Assembly (NCBI GenBank): GCA_036245805.1
Contig: BTRK01000006.1
Location: 3,141,613 to 3,205,612 of the forward strand
DNA length: 64,000 nt
Direction of reading: 5' to 3'
Source: Pristionchus mayeri
Lineage: Eukaryota; Nematoda; Chromadorea; Rhabditida; Neodiplogasteridae
A program made the translations under genes and the position numbers. Below, piece after piece: positions 1 to 11,119 of this stretch (position 1 is the first letter of the stretch; the number at the start of each line of letters is the position of its first letter). The notes below the pieces were generated by a model. That model made no database searches. It was not told the origin of the DNA and saw only the letters and a program-made list of their open reading frames with translations.

Positions 1-155
1 CCTTGGCCTGCCGGAACAGCGACCGTGTTGTAGGAGGTACTGTAGTAGCCGGAGAAGTATTAGGTACGGTCTGAATTACGGTAGTCTACGGTACACATAA
101 AAAAGATCAACGAATACTTGATCACTAAACTAGCGGACACATGCGTCGGAAATTT

Positions 156-714
156 TAATAGCAGAAGGAAGATCCCTGAGCAATTGGCCCATCACTATTT
201 TAATTTGCATTTATGCAAATCAATTAAAATAAATCATTTTCACCACATATTCGGGCCCATGAATTTTTTTACATCTACCTCTAGAGCTCGTCAAGACGAA
301 TCGAATGATATGCTGTTCATATAGGCTTACGGACATCACATTTCGAGCGATATTCCATTGTTCTCCCCTAATTTCCCACTCTCTCCCATTCTCGCCCTCT
401 CATTTCACACCGCGCGTGCGTCGCGAGTCTAACAAAGGGTATTTCTTTGTGGGAAATGATGAGGAGAACAATGGACTATAGCCCGAAATGGGAGGTCGTA
501 CAAAATCTTATGATGATGATATCTCATGAACGCACCCCTGTGGCCTATATGAACAGCATATCATTCGCTTCGTCTTTCCGAGCTCTAGAGGTTGATGTAA
601 AAAATCCATGGGTCCGAATTTGTGGTGAAAATGATTCATTTTAATCGATTTGCATAAATGCAAATTAAAATATTGATGGGCCAATTGCTCAGGGATCTTC
701 CTTCTGCTATTAGG
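156..714. repeat. Foldback repeat F1 (family F1/F2)
   Basis: The stretch AATAGCAGAAGGAAGATCC at the left returns as its reverse complement at 695-712, and the arms pair through about 150 bp on each side with a few mismatches. The same arm sequence forms the foldback at 11757-12670. Sequence resembling that copy's flank continues on the right to about 905, so F1 is probably a copy that lost its left flank. No protein-like reading frame is present; short ORFs here only mirror the palindrome. Confidence 0.8.
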
Positions 715-1137
715 AACGAATCCTTGTTTTTGTTTAGACAGCAAATTCAATTTTGAAAGAGCTGTATCTGTATCGTTCCAAAGTTGGCGATTTTCGGCTT
801 TCTAAAACTTTGATGACCTTAAGCGACCTTAAAATTGGCAATATGGAACAAAGCTCGAAGCTATGGGACCCTAAGGACTATCAAAAACTGAAGTAATCTC
901 ATTTTTCGACTTTTCTAATGACCTACGTTTGTTTGATTCTTCGGCGACACGCGTGATATATACTCCTAGACCGACCTCTCTTAGGAACTATTCACAAGAC
1001 TTTAAAACGATGACATAATCAAATAATTTTATAAACCCTTTCACATCTCAACCGCTCTAGATGATCCATTTATCGAACTCTATTACCTATTGACTTTCCA
1101 TCGGTGTATTTATTACTAAATAGGGCAATTTGTTGGG

Positions 1138-1312
1138 CACTACACCGGATGAGAACCCACTGGATGTGAACCAAAAAATGGACCCTTCTGTAGGGCTTTC
1201 ACAGAAGCATTTTTGACACATTGGGAGCCTACTGTGAGCATGCTGGAGAAGGGTAATTTTTTTGGTTCTCATCCGGTGGGTTCTCATCCGACGGTTCTCA
1301 TCCGACCTAGTG
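1138..1312. repeat. Inverted repeat with GGTTCTCATCCG ends
   Basis: CCGGATGAGAACCCACTGGATG at the left is matched in reverse complement at the right, where the 16-bp unit GGTTCTCATCCGRYGG occurs three times in tandem. The outer right end reads CGACCTAGTGCC. The same terminal sequence occurs at 10668-10704, about 29911, 34284-34330 and 58908-59012, so this is one member of a dispersed MITE-like family. It lies just 3' of the small secreted-protein gene. Confidence 0.6.
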
Positions 1313-1387
1313 CCATTTGTTGGCGACAATTTCGCAGGTTTTCATTTATTTCCATTTTATACTCTAATACTGTTCCCTATTAGTTGT

Positions 1388-2205
1388 TCAATTGAAATGT
1401 GTAAAAACACACACTTTTACACCAACCTCGACACAATTGTACTGAATTTCATCGAAGTGGTAGCCGGAATTGCACCCATTCTTGTCAGTTATTGCCTGTA
1501 AATTGTTATCTTATTTGTAGATATATCCATTTAAAGTACTCCTAAATGTATTTTTTGAAGGTCGCCAATTCAAAAGGTGATACTACCTAGTCGATTTATA
1601 GTATGAGACATTATCCGCGTTTGTATTTGCGCGCTAGGGCTTGCAGTTCTAGGACTAGCCGCTAATAAATGAAGAGACCGCAGTAACGATGATTCACCAA
1701 TGTTCGATATATGGTATTATGTTATTCATGCTTATTTAATTTTTTATTCCTTCCTTTGGGGATACGTTGAGAAGGAACAAATGAGGGTATGCAAGAAACT
1801 CTCTTCATTCTATACACTCTTTCGTCGATCGACCGGTCTAAAGAGTGTACACAATGAAGAGATCGCGGAATCGTTTCTCGAACTCTCATTTACTCTCTCT
1901 CTCTCACCTTCCGAATGTCAAATGGACTGTCTCCGGAGCAATAGCAATGCAGGAACGGAGATTCATTCTCGCATGTAGTCGGGGATCCATTCGGGCAGAA
2001 GTAATCCTAAGCGATTTATCATATTTGGATACTTGAGAATTCTTGCGAATAGTTGAAGTTTGGCTATTATCATAATAATCAAAAAAATTATTCATAATGA
2101 AAATACCTTGGGCTGCAGGAACAATTCTTGAATAGGCGAGGCAGGCTGAGCAGCATTTATGCAACCAAGGGAGAGGATCAGGGGAAGATAGAAGTGAAGA
2201 ATCAT
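1388..2205 (-). CDS. Small cysteine-rich secreted protein, unrecognised
   Basis: I do not recognise the family. Three minus-strand exons (2205-2107, 2006-1908, 1495-1388) splice in phase into a protein of about 101 residues. The start codon opens a clear signal peptide (MILHFYLPLILSL..., cleavage likely after NAA). Exon 2 carries most cysteines (YFCPNG, TTCEN, HCYCSG) and exon 3 adds NGCNSGYHF and YNCVEV. Each exon length is a multiple of three, which supports the model. The last exon could also splice at GAG|GTTGGT instead of reading through to the TGA. The second intron holds a hairpin repeat (1794-1890). The role is unknown; the layout suggests an extracellular disulphide-bonded mini-protein. 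Confidence 0.6.
1794..1890. repeat. Short hairpin repeat, CGACCGGTCTA family
   Basis: Imperfect inverted repeat of about 95 bp with a loop near CGATCGACCGGTC and arms reading TCTCTTCATT / AATGAAGAGA. Close relatives lie at 3551-3662 and 36937-37048, with a more diverged one near 16797-16880. This copy lies in an intron of the small secreted-protein gene. Confidence 0.7.
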
Positions 2206-2532
2206 CTTCTCTTCTGGTTTCTATCACTTGCACCTTTCCATTTAATAGCATTAAAATTCCCTGCGTAGTCACCATTTACAACGTGGAATCATTCACTTTG
2301 CAAATAATCATGCTTATTTTTTCACAATTAAATTCTGCAGAAAATCTTTCTTGATATATTTTGTTTTGAATTATTTTTTTTAAAATTATGAAACAACTGC
2401 TACGACAATTACTCAATTACAAGAGTAACACACATGCTGTACATTTGACCGGAGAGGGTGTGCAATACGCAACAGAGCTCGATTGAATTCGGCGATGCAA
2501 TTTGCACTCGAGGCCTACTGTCCTGCATACGT

Positions 2533-2605
2533 GGCCGGGTGGCGCAATGGATAACGCGTATGCCTACGGAGCAGAAGATTGTAGGTTCGATCCCTACCGT
2601 GGTCG
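2533..2605 (+). tRNA. tRNA-Arg (anticodon ACG)
   Basis: A 73-nt cloverleaf. The D arm GCG/CGC encloses CAATGGATAA, the anticodon loop is CTACGGA giving ACG, the T arm is GTAGG-TTCGATC-CCTAC and the discriminator is G. Internal promoter boxes are present (TGGCGCAATGG and GGTTCGATCCC) and a TTTT follows at once. There is no intron. One acceptor-stem pair is G-G and one anticodon-stem pair is A-G, so it is either a slightly diverged functional gene or an early tRNA pseudogene. Confidence 0.85.
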
Positions 2606-2950
2606 CAACATTTTGCTTTTCTGCTCCTTTGCGTTTCATTTTCCTGATTAAGCTGGCAAACATTCACATTTATTACCGTTCGCATTTTTTGCTGTTGCGT
2701 ATTCGCAAGCATATTTGTTTCTACTGTCAAATGAGGTGGGTCATACGATGTTTCGCGCAAATTCGAACTATAATCGTCTAAACTACCGATAAGCTTACCG
2801 AAGAATGATACACCAAGTTTCTAAATGCTTTATTTGTATTTATGTCAAGGTCTTAGCCATAGAATTTTCCCGAAATTTGTATCAAAGGACAACGAGTCTC
2901 AAAACGCAATATTGTGCAATGGTACATGAATCAAGCTGCATAGTCATCCA

Positions 2951-5900
2951 TCATCGTTTTGCGTCATCGCGCAGCGAGACAACTTGTTCGGTGGTCACGC
3001 TTTGCACCATGGTTGTTGATCGGGTAAATTCCGTATCGTCTTCGGATGTTTTCACGTGGACGGGCAGATGAAAGAGGCGAATGACGTCAATTCGAAATCG
3101 ATGAATGAAGTAGAGGACGAAAAGGGCGTCGATTGAGGGGAAGATGGCGGTTATTGAGAAGAGCACATTGCCGAAGGCGCCCATAGAGACTCCTGAACGA
3201 GATGTCTTCGTCTAACACAAATCAGCTATCTCATGTTACTGGTTTCCTATGTATTCATATCATTTTTCGTTCTGCAAAAATATCTTGATAAACTAGAATT
3301 AAAGGAAAAAAGTAGATAACCAGTGATCGATGGGAAGATTAGTAGAGTTGACAGCGGGATATACGAGAAGATCACTGGTATTGCACTCTAAATGAGCTGG
3401 TTTCGGAATGAGTTAAATTTGGCTGATTTAGTCTAGTAAACGTGCGGTCAGAGATGCTCGTTCATCTCGCCTTTTTTTGTTCACTAGTCAGTATCTAATC
3501 CCCATGATTCTCAATAAATCAGGTCCACTCAACCAAAACTATATTATTTCTAGAGTTCGAGAAACGATGCCATTCTCTCTTCATTTTACACACTCTCTCA
3601 CCGCTCGACCGGTCTAGAGAGTGTGGAAAATGAAGAGACGGAGGCTCGAATTAGAAACTCTAATTCATTCCTTCCCAAATTCTCTATCTCCGCTCGGTAG
3701 AAAATGTGCACGATTGTCGCTTTAGTTCTACCTGAATGAGCAGAGCCTTGAAAAGGTCCATCTGCATCTTTCTCGTTTTCTCGGTCAATCGACCAGCGGA
3801 TGAAGAGCTGCAAGAAACAAACCGCTACTTGAATGATCTTCACTATTTCTTACCGTTGGATGATAACCAAAAACATGGACCCCTCTGCAAATCTTTGGGT
3901 ATACTTCTATGAACATGATGGTGCAAGGTACGATGTTTTCGTTTTCATTTGGAAGGCGCCCAGCCAAGACACCCATTGGGGACGGGAAATTGGAAGTCGT
4001 GACAAGATCACGCCGGTAAATAGGTCCGAAAATAGGGCTACGGACTGAATCGACTAGAACATAGTTGCTGGCCTAGCAGCGGCTCACCGCAGGGTGACAA
4101 TTCCTAGATATACCTTGCTACTTTACTTTTTTTACCATTTGGAAGGCCATTCGCCGATGATGATTCGACCGTATCCCTTACCGGATAATAGCCATCGTCT
4201 TCCAAATGCAGACGATAATCACCAGCGATGTTCCTCCGAACATGCACAGTACCACGAGTATGCTGATGATTGAGCTATGCCACACCTTCTCCCCGGTTGG
4301 GAGAAGACGCTATAATGACATTGTTGTTCATTACACAAATTGTAAATCCCACTAGAGATTTACCATTCGTATGATGAAAATATCAATGCACATGATCAAG
4401 GTAAACTTATGGAATGAATGTTGCCATGTGTGCTCACCTTCACCACACTGACAGTGAAACCGCGATTGACATCACGCAAGTCGACTCCGTATATATCGAA
4501 GATCTCCTGAGGGACGAGAGCGCTGAGAACATCACAAAACATAGGCACAATTTAGGAGGGGAACAATTCAGTTTCACGTTTGAAACCTAGATGCGATATA
4601 TTTCAGACAGTCTATCAGATACGTTCCAACATGAGCACCAATGCTCTTGATATCCTCTTGAAAGGTATGGCTATCTTTCGACAACGACAAGGTTTTCTCA
4701 AGAAGCCATGCCATTTTGCATGTTCTAAAATCAGCGAGACGCATACCGTGTCTCCTCCGTCGGTGTTAGCCCAATCGCGACCGTACTGATAAATACGGTG
4801 AAATACAGGACATAAACGACAATTCCCAGCAGAATCCAGTCCCTGGGCATCCATTGGTTGGCGAAGGAAAACGAGATGCCTCTGAAGACATTGTTATGTT
4901 TAGAGCACAAAGTAAAACAGTGTGAAATCAAACTCTTTCATCTTCCCTGTGTCGATCACGAATCAATGAGATGTTTTGTACAACGAATTAGGAACTCTGA
5001 TTCCAACCTGGACACTGTAATGAGGCGAAACACATAGTGGTAAGCGAGCGCGAGAAACGTCTGGTAATAAACGACGATGAAGATTATTGTGAGAATTGTG
5101 TCCACCGGGTCTGCGTCAGGGTTTCAATTTAAAGGACATTTAGGCTCAATTTCGGGTAAAAGTTCGTTGAAAATTCATATCAAATGAGAAAATGTATCAA
5201 AACTCAGAACATTAATGAAATATAATTTTTAAAAAAAGATAAATAAGACAATTATAAAAAATAGGTAAAACTAACAGTCTGCAATCATGTTTTTCCCGTG
5301 TCGAGGGAAGAAGTAAAATCCGGTCGATGTCATGTGCAGCCTCTGAAATTCGAAATTAGAATAATTAAGGTGGTCTGACTCTCTTCAGTTTGCACACTCT
5401 ATCGGATCGGCGAGAGAGCGCTCGAATAATTGAACATCCGACCAAATATGTTAATCTACCCCCACAGAGACATCCTACATTTCAAGCAAAGTCGTAATTT
5501 TGGCACAAAGCCAATTCAGTGAAAGGATATAATCCAAGACATTCAATTCAATGGTGGTATTGATGTGGGTACGAGCGCCGTTTTCCCCCTTGTTTCTACT
5601 CACCGGCTGAAACGTCGCATGCCCGACACTGGTCAGAGCATCGCAGATTGCAAAGATTGCAAGGAGGTAGCGATAGGAGCCTTGGAGATGAAACGGATTA
5701 GGTTTGGCATTTTAGGAATCGCCAATTTCAGAACTCATTATCGGTTGCTGAAGCAATTGATCGCTTTTTTTTGCAGCCACTTCAAGCTATTTTACAGTCG
5801 TCATGAGACGATTACGCTTGGTGGTGTAGTGTGGTGAGGCCGACTACTGTTTGGACTACGTTTCCCTGCTGTCCGAGGTGCTTCTAGGGAACGATACATT

Positions 5901-6262
5901 GATCGCTAACAATCAGCATATCTAAATCGCCTCGGAATCCAAATACAGTTCGCAATAGCCAGATCCGAAAACACGTCCACTATCTAATTGGATTTTAATT
6001 TTCAGGTGATTAGGCTCCTTTTCGGGCATGTTTCAGGTGAATAATGACCTTACCATCATGCTAGTGCACCCGAACCACCTCCTACGATTGCACACAGTTA
6101 CCTGAAAATTTAAACCCTACTATCTATCTAACCGAATGTGGGGTTGATGTGGATGATGTAGAGCAACAGCCCGTTGGACGACAAGGAAAGAGTTGTAGTC
6201 GCAGCGAGGAAGGTGGAATGGAAGGGATCCTCGTATAAGAACGCATACCATGAACTGGCCAT
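2951..6262 (-). CDS. Seven-transmembrane chemoreceptor, Str/Srj type
   Basis: Ten exons (6262-6133, 5680-5604, 5342-5276, 5110-5008, 4881-4747, 4522-4438, 4309-4182, 3807-3732, 3387-3321, 3192-2951) sum to 1,110 nt, giving 369 residues in phase throughout. Family hallmarks are the first helix with SNGLLLYIIHINP, the SYRYLLAIFAICDALTS segment, the RLHMTSTGFYFF loop, KTRKMQMDLFKALLIQ before helix 6, and FPSIDALFVLYFIHRFR in helix 7. The tail is cytosolic and Ser/Thr-rich. Length and landmarks match intact nematode serpentine receptors of the Str superfamily, which are G-protein-coupled chemosensory receptors, usually in ciliated neurons. The start is the first ATG after a good acceptor, so a spliced leader or UTR exon is likely upstream. 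The introns carry short repeats but no coding break is seen. Assignment to Str rather than Srj or Srd is tentative. Confidence 0.88.
3551..3662. repeat. Hairpin MITE, ends TAGAGTTCGAGAA
   Basis: Inverted repeat of 112 bp with arms TAGAGTTCGAGAAACG / CTCGAATTAGAAACTCTA and a core ACACTCTCTCACCGCTCGACC pairing with GGTCTAGAGAGTGT. It is nearly identical in the core to 36937-37048. It lies in the eighth intron of the chemoreceptor gene and leaves its splice sites intact. Confidence 0.75.
5795..5915. repeat. Dispersed 120-bp repeat, CATCAAGAGACGA type
   Basis: CAGTCGTCATGAGACGATTACG followed about 80 bp later by GTGCTTCTAGGGAACGATAC. The same order of blocks occurs at 23500-23630 and, shortened, at 60240-60350. 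This copy lies in the first intron of the chemoreceptor gene. No coding sense or tRNA-like box was found. Confidence 0.5.
5990..6120. repeat. Hairpin MITE, ends GGGTTTCAATTTTCAGGT (diverged copy)
   Basis: TTTTAATTTTCAGGTGATTAGGCTC at the left faces ACCTGAAAATTTAAACCCTA at the right. Clearer copies are at 12857-13003 and 17373-17517, and an end fragment lies near 5112-5155. It lies in the first intron of the chemoreceptor gene. Confidence 0.5.
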
Positions 6263-6839
6263 CCCTGAAGAGTAAAAGAAGAATAGTAGAAGTAGAGTTA
6301 TCTTATTTGTTTCAGGGGCTCTATGCAGGTAATAAGCGATTGTTTATGTAGTGCACTTGAAACGTACCGAAAATATAATATTTTCGAATAAGACAACTCT
6401 ACTGAGTAATCATGGTACTTCATAGCGAGTCTTTGCTAAATAACACAAACAAACTACAAAATTAAACGAAAATACAGCTAAACTATTGGAGAGCAAAACA
6501 AATGGTTTCAATATCGTTCTGAAATATGGTGATCACTGGGCCCTATGTCGGTTATTTATAATCATAAATGGTCAGCGGTTCGTAATCACTACGAACACGC
6601 AGGAAAACATTATGTGTATCAAGGGAAGCAATTAAAGCGAGATTCATTTGAGCGATTTTTCTTGGAGATGCGTTGCCAGAAATAGTATATACATGATATA
6701 CTCTCGGAAAAGATTTATTCTATGAATCTGCGCTCGTTTGGAATTTTCTCTATAAAATAATTTGGAACATTTCACATATTGTATACCTTCAAAGTGTAAA
6801 ATACTATCAATCCTTCTCTGAATAAAACAATGCACAACT

Positions 6840-7460
6840 GTATTGAATTTAAGATCTGAGAGCACGATAATAAATTTGATGAAAGAGAGAAACGTAAGAA
6901 AATGCATTACCGAAGAGCTGAAAAATATGATTCATAATATCGTTTCCAGAAGGTCTGTCTTTTTACCTATAAGGTTAATGCCCTCAAAGCGATGTCCTCG
7001 AAATCATCAATGGTACGTGTATGACATAACATAGGATATCTAACCTGGTTTTTTTTCTACGTAGCTTTGAGGGATGTATTCCTCAAACATTAAACTTTGA
7101 GGGAATTCAAACATATCCTGAAGCAAGTGCACGAAAGTCATCAAGAACAGCTCAAATATCATATTTTTTATCGGTGCCTTCGAAAGATGTTTGGAATTGA
7201 TTTGTCGTTACATTTCATTGAAATATTGCATCTAAGTTTTGTCGTGACATTTCATTGAAATATTGCATCTAAATCGACTGTGTATTCGTCATTGTTGTGC
7301 TTCAACAAGTAATATGATATTAGTAATATTCAAGGCTCGATAAAGCCGCTTTCAAACACACGTAACGCCCGACCGCGCCTCCTCTCTTATCTCGCCTACG
7401 CTTGACCCATTCGAATTCGAAATAATATCCCTGCAAAATGCGCTCTGGCATTAACTATTA
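6840..7460 (+). pseudogene. Decayed 3' end of a gene-A-like copy
   Basis: The segment about 7105-7330 matches the last exon end and 3' flank of gene A (AAGAACAGCTCAAA, then ATCGGTGCCTTCGA, then TTTCAT-A-AATAT). The segment 7335-7465 matches the A-B spacer (TCAAACACACGTAACG, then CTCTGCAAAATGCGCTC). ACGATAATAAATTTG near 6868 resembles the coiled-coil exon of A. No open frame survives and upstream exons are not recognisable. This is a remnant of a further tandem unit whose continuation was interrupted by the transposons at 7776-10272. Confidence 0.6.
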
Positions 7461-7885
7461 CTCACCTGTTGAGTATGATTGAGAAAGAGTGCATTTAATG
7501 GATTTCTCAGGATGCGATAGCTTCGCAATACATGACTTTCTCGGTAAGAGTTTTTTTTCGGAATGACGAGTGCCAGTGAAGCCATTCGCACTCGAGAGTG
7601 CACATTGAGTTTGTTATTTGCCAACATGTCGTTATCTTCCACTTAAAGATGGAAAGGGAAACGATGATGGCATTTCAGTAGCCAACTTTTTCCGGTACTT
7701 TACCACTATGACTCATCGTTGGCGATGTGGGTGAAAGTGCACATGAGGTGTGCCTCTCATTTGGGGATGGACATATTAGGTTGACTAGAAAGTTCTGTCG
7801 CATTTTGTGGTCTCACTTCTCATTTCTCTATCGATATGAGCCGCCTCATTTTTCAAGTTAAGGAGGGGTACACAGGGGTGTTGTA

Positions 7886-9126
7886 TTGGGGTGTCCGGAA
7901 AGTTCGTAAAATTTTTAGTTTTTATTTTTTATTCAATGCTTTACAATTCTCAGTGACCAATGTATGCCCCCTTCTTTCTTACTACCTCCCTCCAGCGATT
8001 GGGCAGGGTCTCGATTCCTCTCTTCCAGAATGCGGGTTTCTTCGAGACCGCCCAGTTCACGAAAGCCCTCACAACTTCATCTCGATTCTTGAACTTCTTT
8101 CCTTTGCAGAAGTCAGAGAGAGAGCGGAAGCAGTGGTAGTCGCATGGGGAGAGATCCGGGGAATACGGTGGATGGGGAATCCTCTCGATCTTCAGCTCGT
8201 CCATTTTCTTCTGGGTCATCTTCGCTCGATGTGGGCGAGCATTGTCCATCAGAAGAAGAATTTTGCCCTGGTTCAGGAGTCTGGGAGGGACTCTGATCGC
8301 GACATCTTCCAGTTGTTCAGAGAAGAGGTCGGCATTGATGCTGGTGCCAGGGGCGAGGATCTCCCAGTAGATGGGACCGAGCACTGAGAAGAAGAAGCAG
8401 AGGAGTTCCTTCTTTCCGTGCTCTTCCTTCTTCGGGATGGGCGTGGGCTTCTCATCTGCATCCACCCATTGCAGTCTCCTCACAGGGTTATCGTACGTGA
8501 TCCACTTCTCATCTGTAGCGATGATGGAATGGACCCATCGAAGATTGGATCTACGATGGAGTAATTCCCGACAGACTTGAACACGATTTTTCAGCTGTTC
8601 GGGGGAGAGGTCATGGGGAATCACTTGTGGGAGTTTCGGCTTCTTCCCAGAGCGATGGAGGATATCGGACACCGTTGATCTGGCAGTACCAGTATCCTTC
8701 TTCAACTCACGCACACTGGCCATGGGCTTGCGCTTCAGTGTGCGGAGAACGAGAGGCTGATCGAGGGAGGGAGGGCGTCCAGAGCGGGGTTGATCATCGA
8801 GACCAAACTCCCCTTTCTTGAAGCGGGAGAACCACTTATAGCAGAAGGGTATGAAGGGGGCGTCAGCTCCTCCGACTGGGCCAGGGCAGAGTGGGCCTCC
8901 TTCACGGATCGGCCAAGACGGTAGTAGTGAAGTAAAACTGCTCGGAGGTAGAGATGGGAGTCCATCACAAGAATCAATGTAGCAACTAGGAGACTGATTA
9001 AATCCTCTCACTACTCAACGTCAGAATGATGCAATATATTGTTGACAAACAGATTGCGCAATCACTGCATTTGATCGCGAACTGACTTTTTTCCGAAGCA
9101 TTATACGAACTTTCCGGACACCCCAA
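7886..9126 (-). mobile_element. Mariner element, copy 1
   Basis: 1,241 bp bounded by terminal inverted repeats TTGGGGTG-TCCGGAAAGTTCGTA and flanked by TA at 7884-7885 and 9127-9128. It is nearly identical in sequence and length to the copy at 30602-31843, so both inserted recently. Its coding strand is minus. Confidence 0.95.
7950..8977 (-). pseudogene. Mariner transposase, N-terminal frameshift
   Basis: It encodes a mariner-family DD34D transposase that cuts and pastes the element at TA sites. The N-terminal helix-turn-helix part starts at 8977 and continues through HYYRLGRSVKEAHSAL. One T is missing near 8872 relative to copy 2 (CTCCTCCG against CTCCTTCCG), which throws the frame. The rest is intact: WFSRFKKGEFGLDDQPRSGRP, first Asp in ATDEKW, second in MDNARPH, third in SPDLSPCDY 34 residues on, and the C-terminus through GAYIGH. 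It is therefore a single-lesion pseudogene. Confidence 0.9.
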
Positions 9127-10272
9127 TAGATATGTTTTAGATTTGGTAATGCCAATCAGTTTAGACCAGATAATTGCACAAGTTCTCCAACGAGTGCTCT
9201 TGTTTTCACGACATAACTATATTGTCATTTTTCTCCACTTTCAAACCAACGGCAAGATAACTCCCTATAGCGCATGTGTATCAGAGATATATCCCCTCTT
9301 AACCACTGCGCGAAGTTGGTTGAACGATGTCGATAATATGGCGGTAGAACAAATAGATTAGGTTCGAGCAGATGGATCTATCTCACTAGACCTTCGTAGT
9401 CTTGGATTAGATGCAAACAGTGGTCTCAACCATATTATCTGCGATCTCTCCATCACTGTTGGGGACAACCATTCCACCCTAAATCATGGACTTGAGATAT
9501 TCGGAAACGTGAGAAAATTCGAAAAAATATTTTCTTGGCTGAAACCAAGATTCTTACAAAACACAATGTTGAACGTGCATCTGACTTTGACCGTTCCCCA
9601 TGGCTCTTCAATTTGTCTAGACAATGCTACTATATGAGATGATTATTAAGTGTCTTGTGCAAAAATGAGCACAATTGATCACATGATCTTGCTGCTTGGG
9701 AGGCAGTATATCATTCCAAACACCATTTTCGGTGTTCAAAAATACCACTCTTCGACCAGATATGTCGAAAACGCGCTGATTCATACTATTCCACAACTTT
9801 ATATATGGATATCAGGGATATTGTCTGTGTTCACTACTACCACAATTTCAAGCCCCAAATCGAAAGGACCCATCCATGGCGTGATATTTTCATCCTCCCA
9901 CTCAACATGCCCTGTGCCTTCCCCACAAGATCTTCACTTCCTGGGATGGCCTGCTACGACTAATACGTTCTACTGCTCTTGGCATATTCCTTGACCATTG
10001 CTCATTCCAACTATCACTTGCTCGCTGGTCTAGTGAACTTCTAAGATGAGCAGGAAATCAAAGATCAGGAGTCGTTGAAATGCAGTTGGTCAAATTGTTC
10101 GAATCATAGATCCCATAACATTGACAGTGAGGTATCCGTAACGGTATAAATTTGTAGCAGGGAACTATCCCTAGTATTTCTCATAATACTTAGAGGATGC
10201 ATCCTTTTGAACTGTACTTGTGAGCAAAAGCGTAAATACGAAAAATACGACAAAACTTTCTAGTCAACCTGA
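9127..10272. other. Interior of the old element, no gene seen
   Basis: About 1.1 kb with no reading frame having nematode-like splice structure or recognised motif. Short open frames of 72 and 114 codons lack similarity to any family I know and no paralogue is present in this window. The right inverted terminus of the outer element closes it. Confidence 0.6.
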
Positions 10273-10369
10273 TATTTCAATTTAGCGTTCATATTCAATA
10301 TAAGATAAATATTTAAACATCTTTCATTATTTCAAATTGTGTTACAGTAAAATTGCCTTTCTTACAGTG

Positions 10370-11119
10370 ACGATTCATTGTTAGTTATGTGCCCGAAAGC
10401 GTGCCCGTTGTGTGTCTGCCGATTTTTGTTGGCATGGAAAGAGATTGCTCTCTCCCTTCTGCGTGCTCCCTCAGCTCGATTCTTTGAGCATAATGGAGAG
10501 TCTTGCACAGCCATTCCGACTGTCGAGGGTGTCTTGTTTTTGTCTCTCTTATCATCACAATCACCACGCGTGAGAGGGAAGATCGATTGCTCAGATTTCG
10601 TTCGCCTTCTTCTCCCATCCATTGCCGTCTTCCCAATTGTACTCTTTCTGTTTGGATTGGGATAGATCGGCATGAAGTCATAGTTCTCTTCCGACTTAGT
10701 GCCGTATTTGCTTAAGAACTATTCCTCTTGGAATCAACGCCAAGTGGCCGTCTATAATTGCCTCTATGCTAGATAAATTATCCCTCTCCCTCCCCTACCC
10801 TTCCTGCCAAGCGACATCCAGCCGATTCGATCCAATCGACGTGCTTCCGTTTCTTCTATACACTCTCGTCATTCTTGAAATTTCATCCCCAACGGAACAA
10901 ATGAAAATGAACGAATGAATGTATGAACGCGTAACGTTTTGTCTCTAATTTCACAATATTATGTAATCGTGCCATTAGTGTCGTATCATTAAAGTATTGT
11001 GATTGCATTTCGTTAGCGCCAATGTCTGACGACATGAACCATTAATATCAGTTGTTAATCAACTTTGTTGCTTTTTAATACAGTTGTTTCATTGAGCAAC
11101 CATTTTGCAGAGTCGTATA
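10370..11119 (+). promoter_or_regulatory. Upstream region of gene A, duplicated upstream of B
   Basis: The block TGTGCCCGAAAGCGTG near 10388, the CTCTCCCTT tracts, GACTGTCGAGGGTGTCTTG near 10518 and a GTGAGAGGG motif occur in the same order upstream of gene B (15100-15320). The tandem duplication unit therefore included the 5' flank. A partial terminal repeat (GGCACTAAGTCGGAAGAGAAC on the other strand, 10668-10704) lies inside. No TATA box is evident. Confidence 0.45.

Larger units (their letters stand above)
7776..10272. mobile_element. Old mariner-like element, nested host of mariner copy 1
   Basis: Ends are TTAGGTTGACTAGAAAGTTCTGTCG on the left and its near reverse complement at 10241-10272, flanked by TA on both sides. 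Removing the younger mariner (7886-9126) leaves about 1.25 kb, the usual size of a full mariner. The internal sequence 9127-10240 has no intact transposase frame and I could not place catalytic motifs, so it is either degenerate or non-autonomous. Confidence 0.65.

Noticed and set aside
2409..2760. Minus-strand frames over the tRNA, reading GRDRTYNLLLRR
   Set aside because: This is the translation of the tRNA-Arg gene on the wrong strand, a well-known false protein.
4615..4854. Extra exon in the chemoreceptor reading TCKMAWLLEKT
   Set aside because: It would need a 22-nt intron and inserts 45 residues where the family has none; skipping it keeps phase and gives 369 residues.
7836..8387. 183-codon plus-strand open frame
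   Set aside because: Antisense of the mariner transposase; its twin at 30570-31103 follows the other mariner copy. No codon or motif support of its own.
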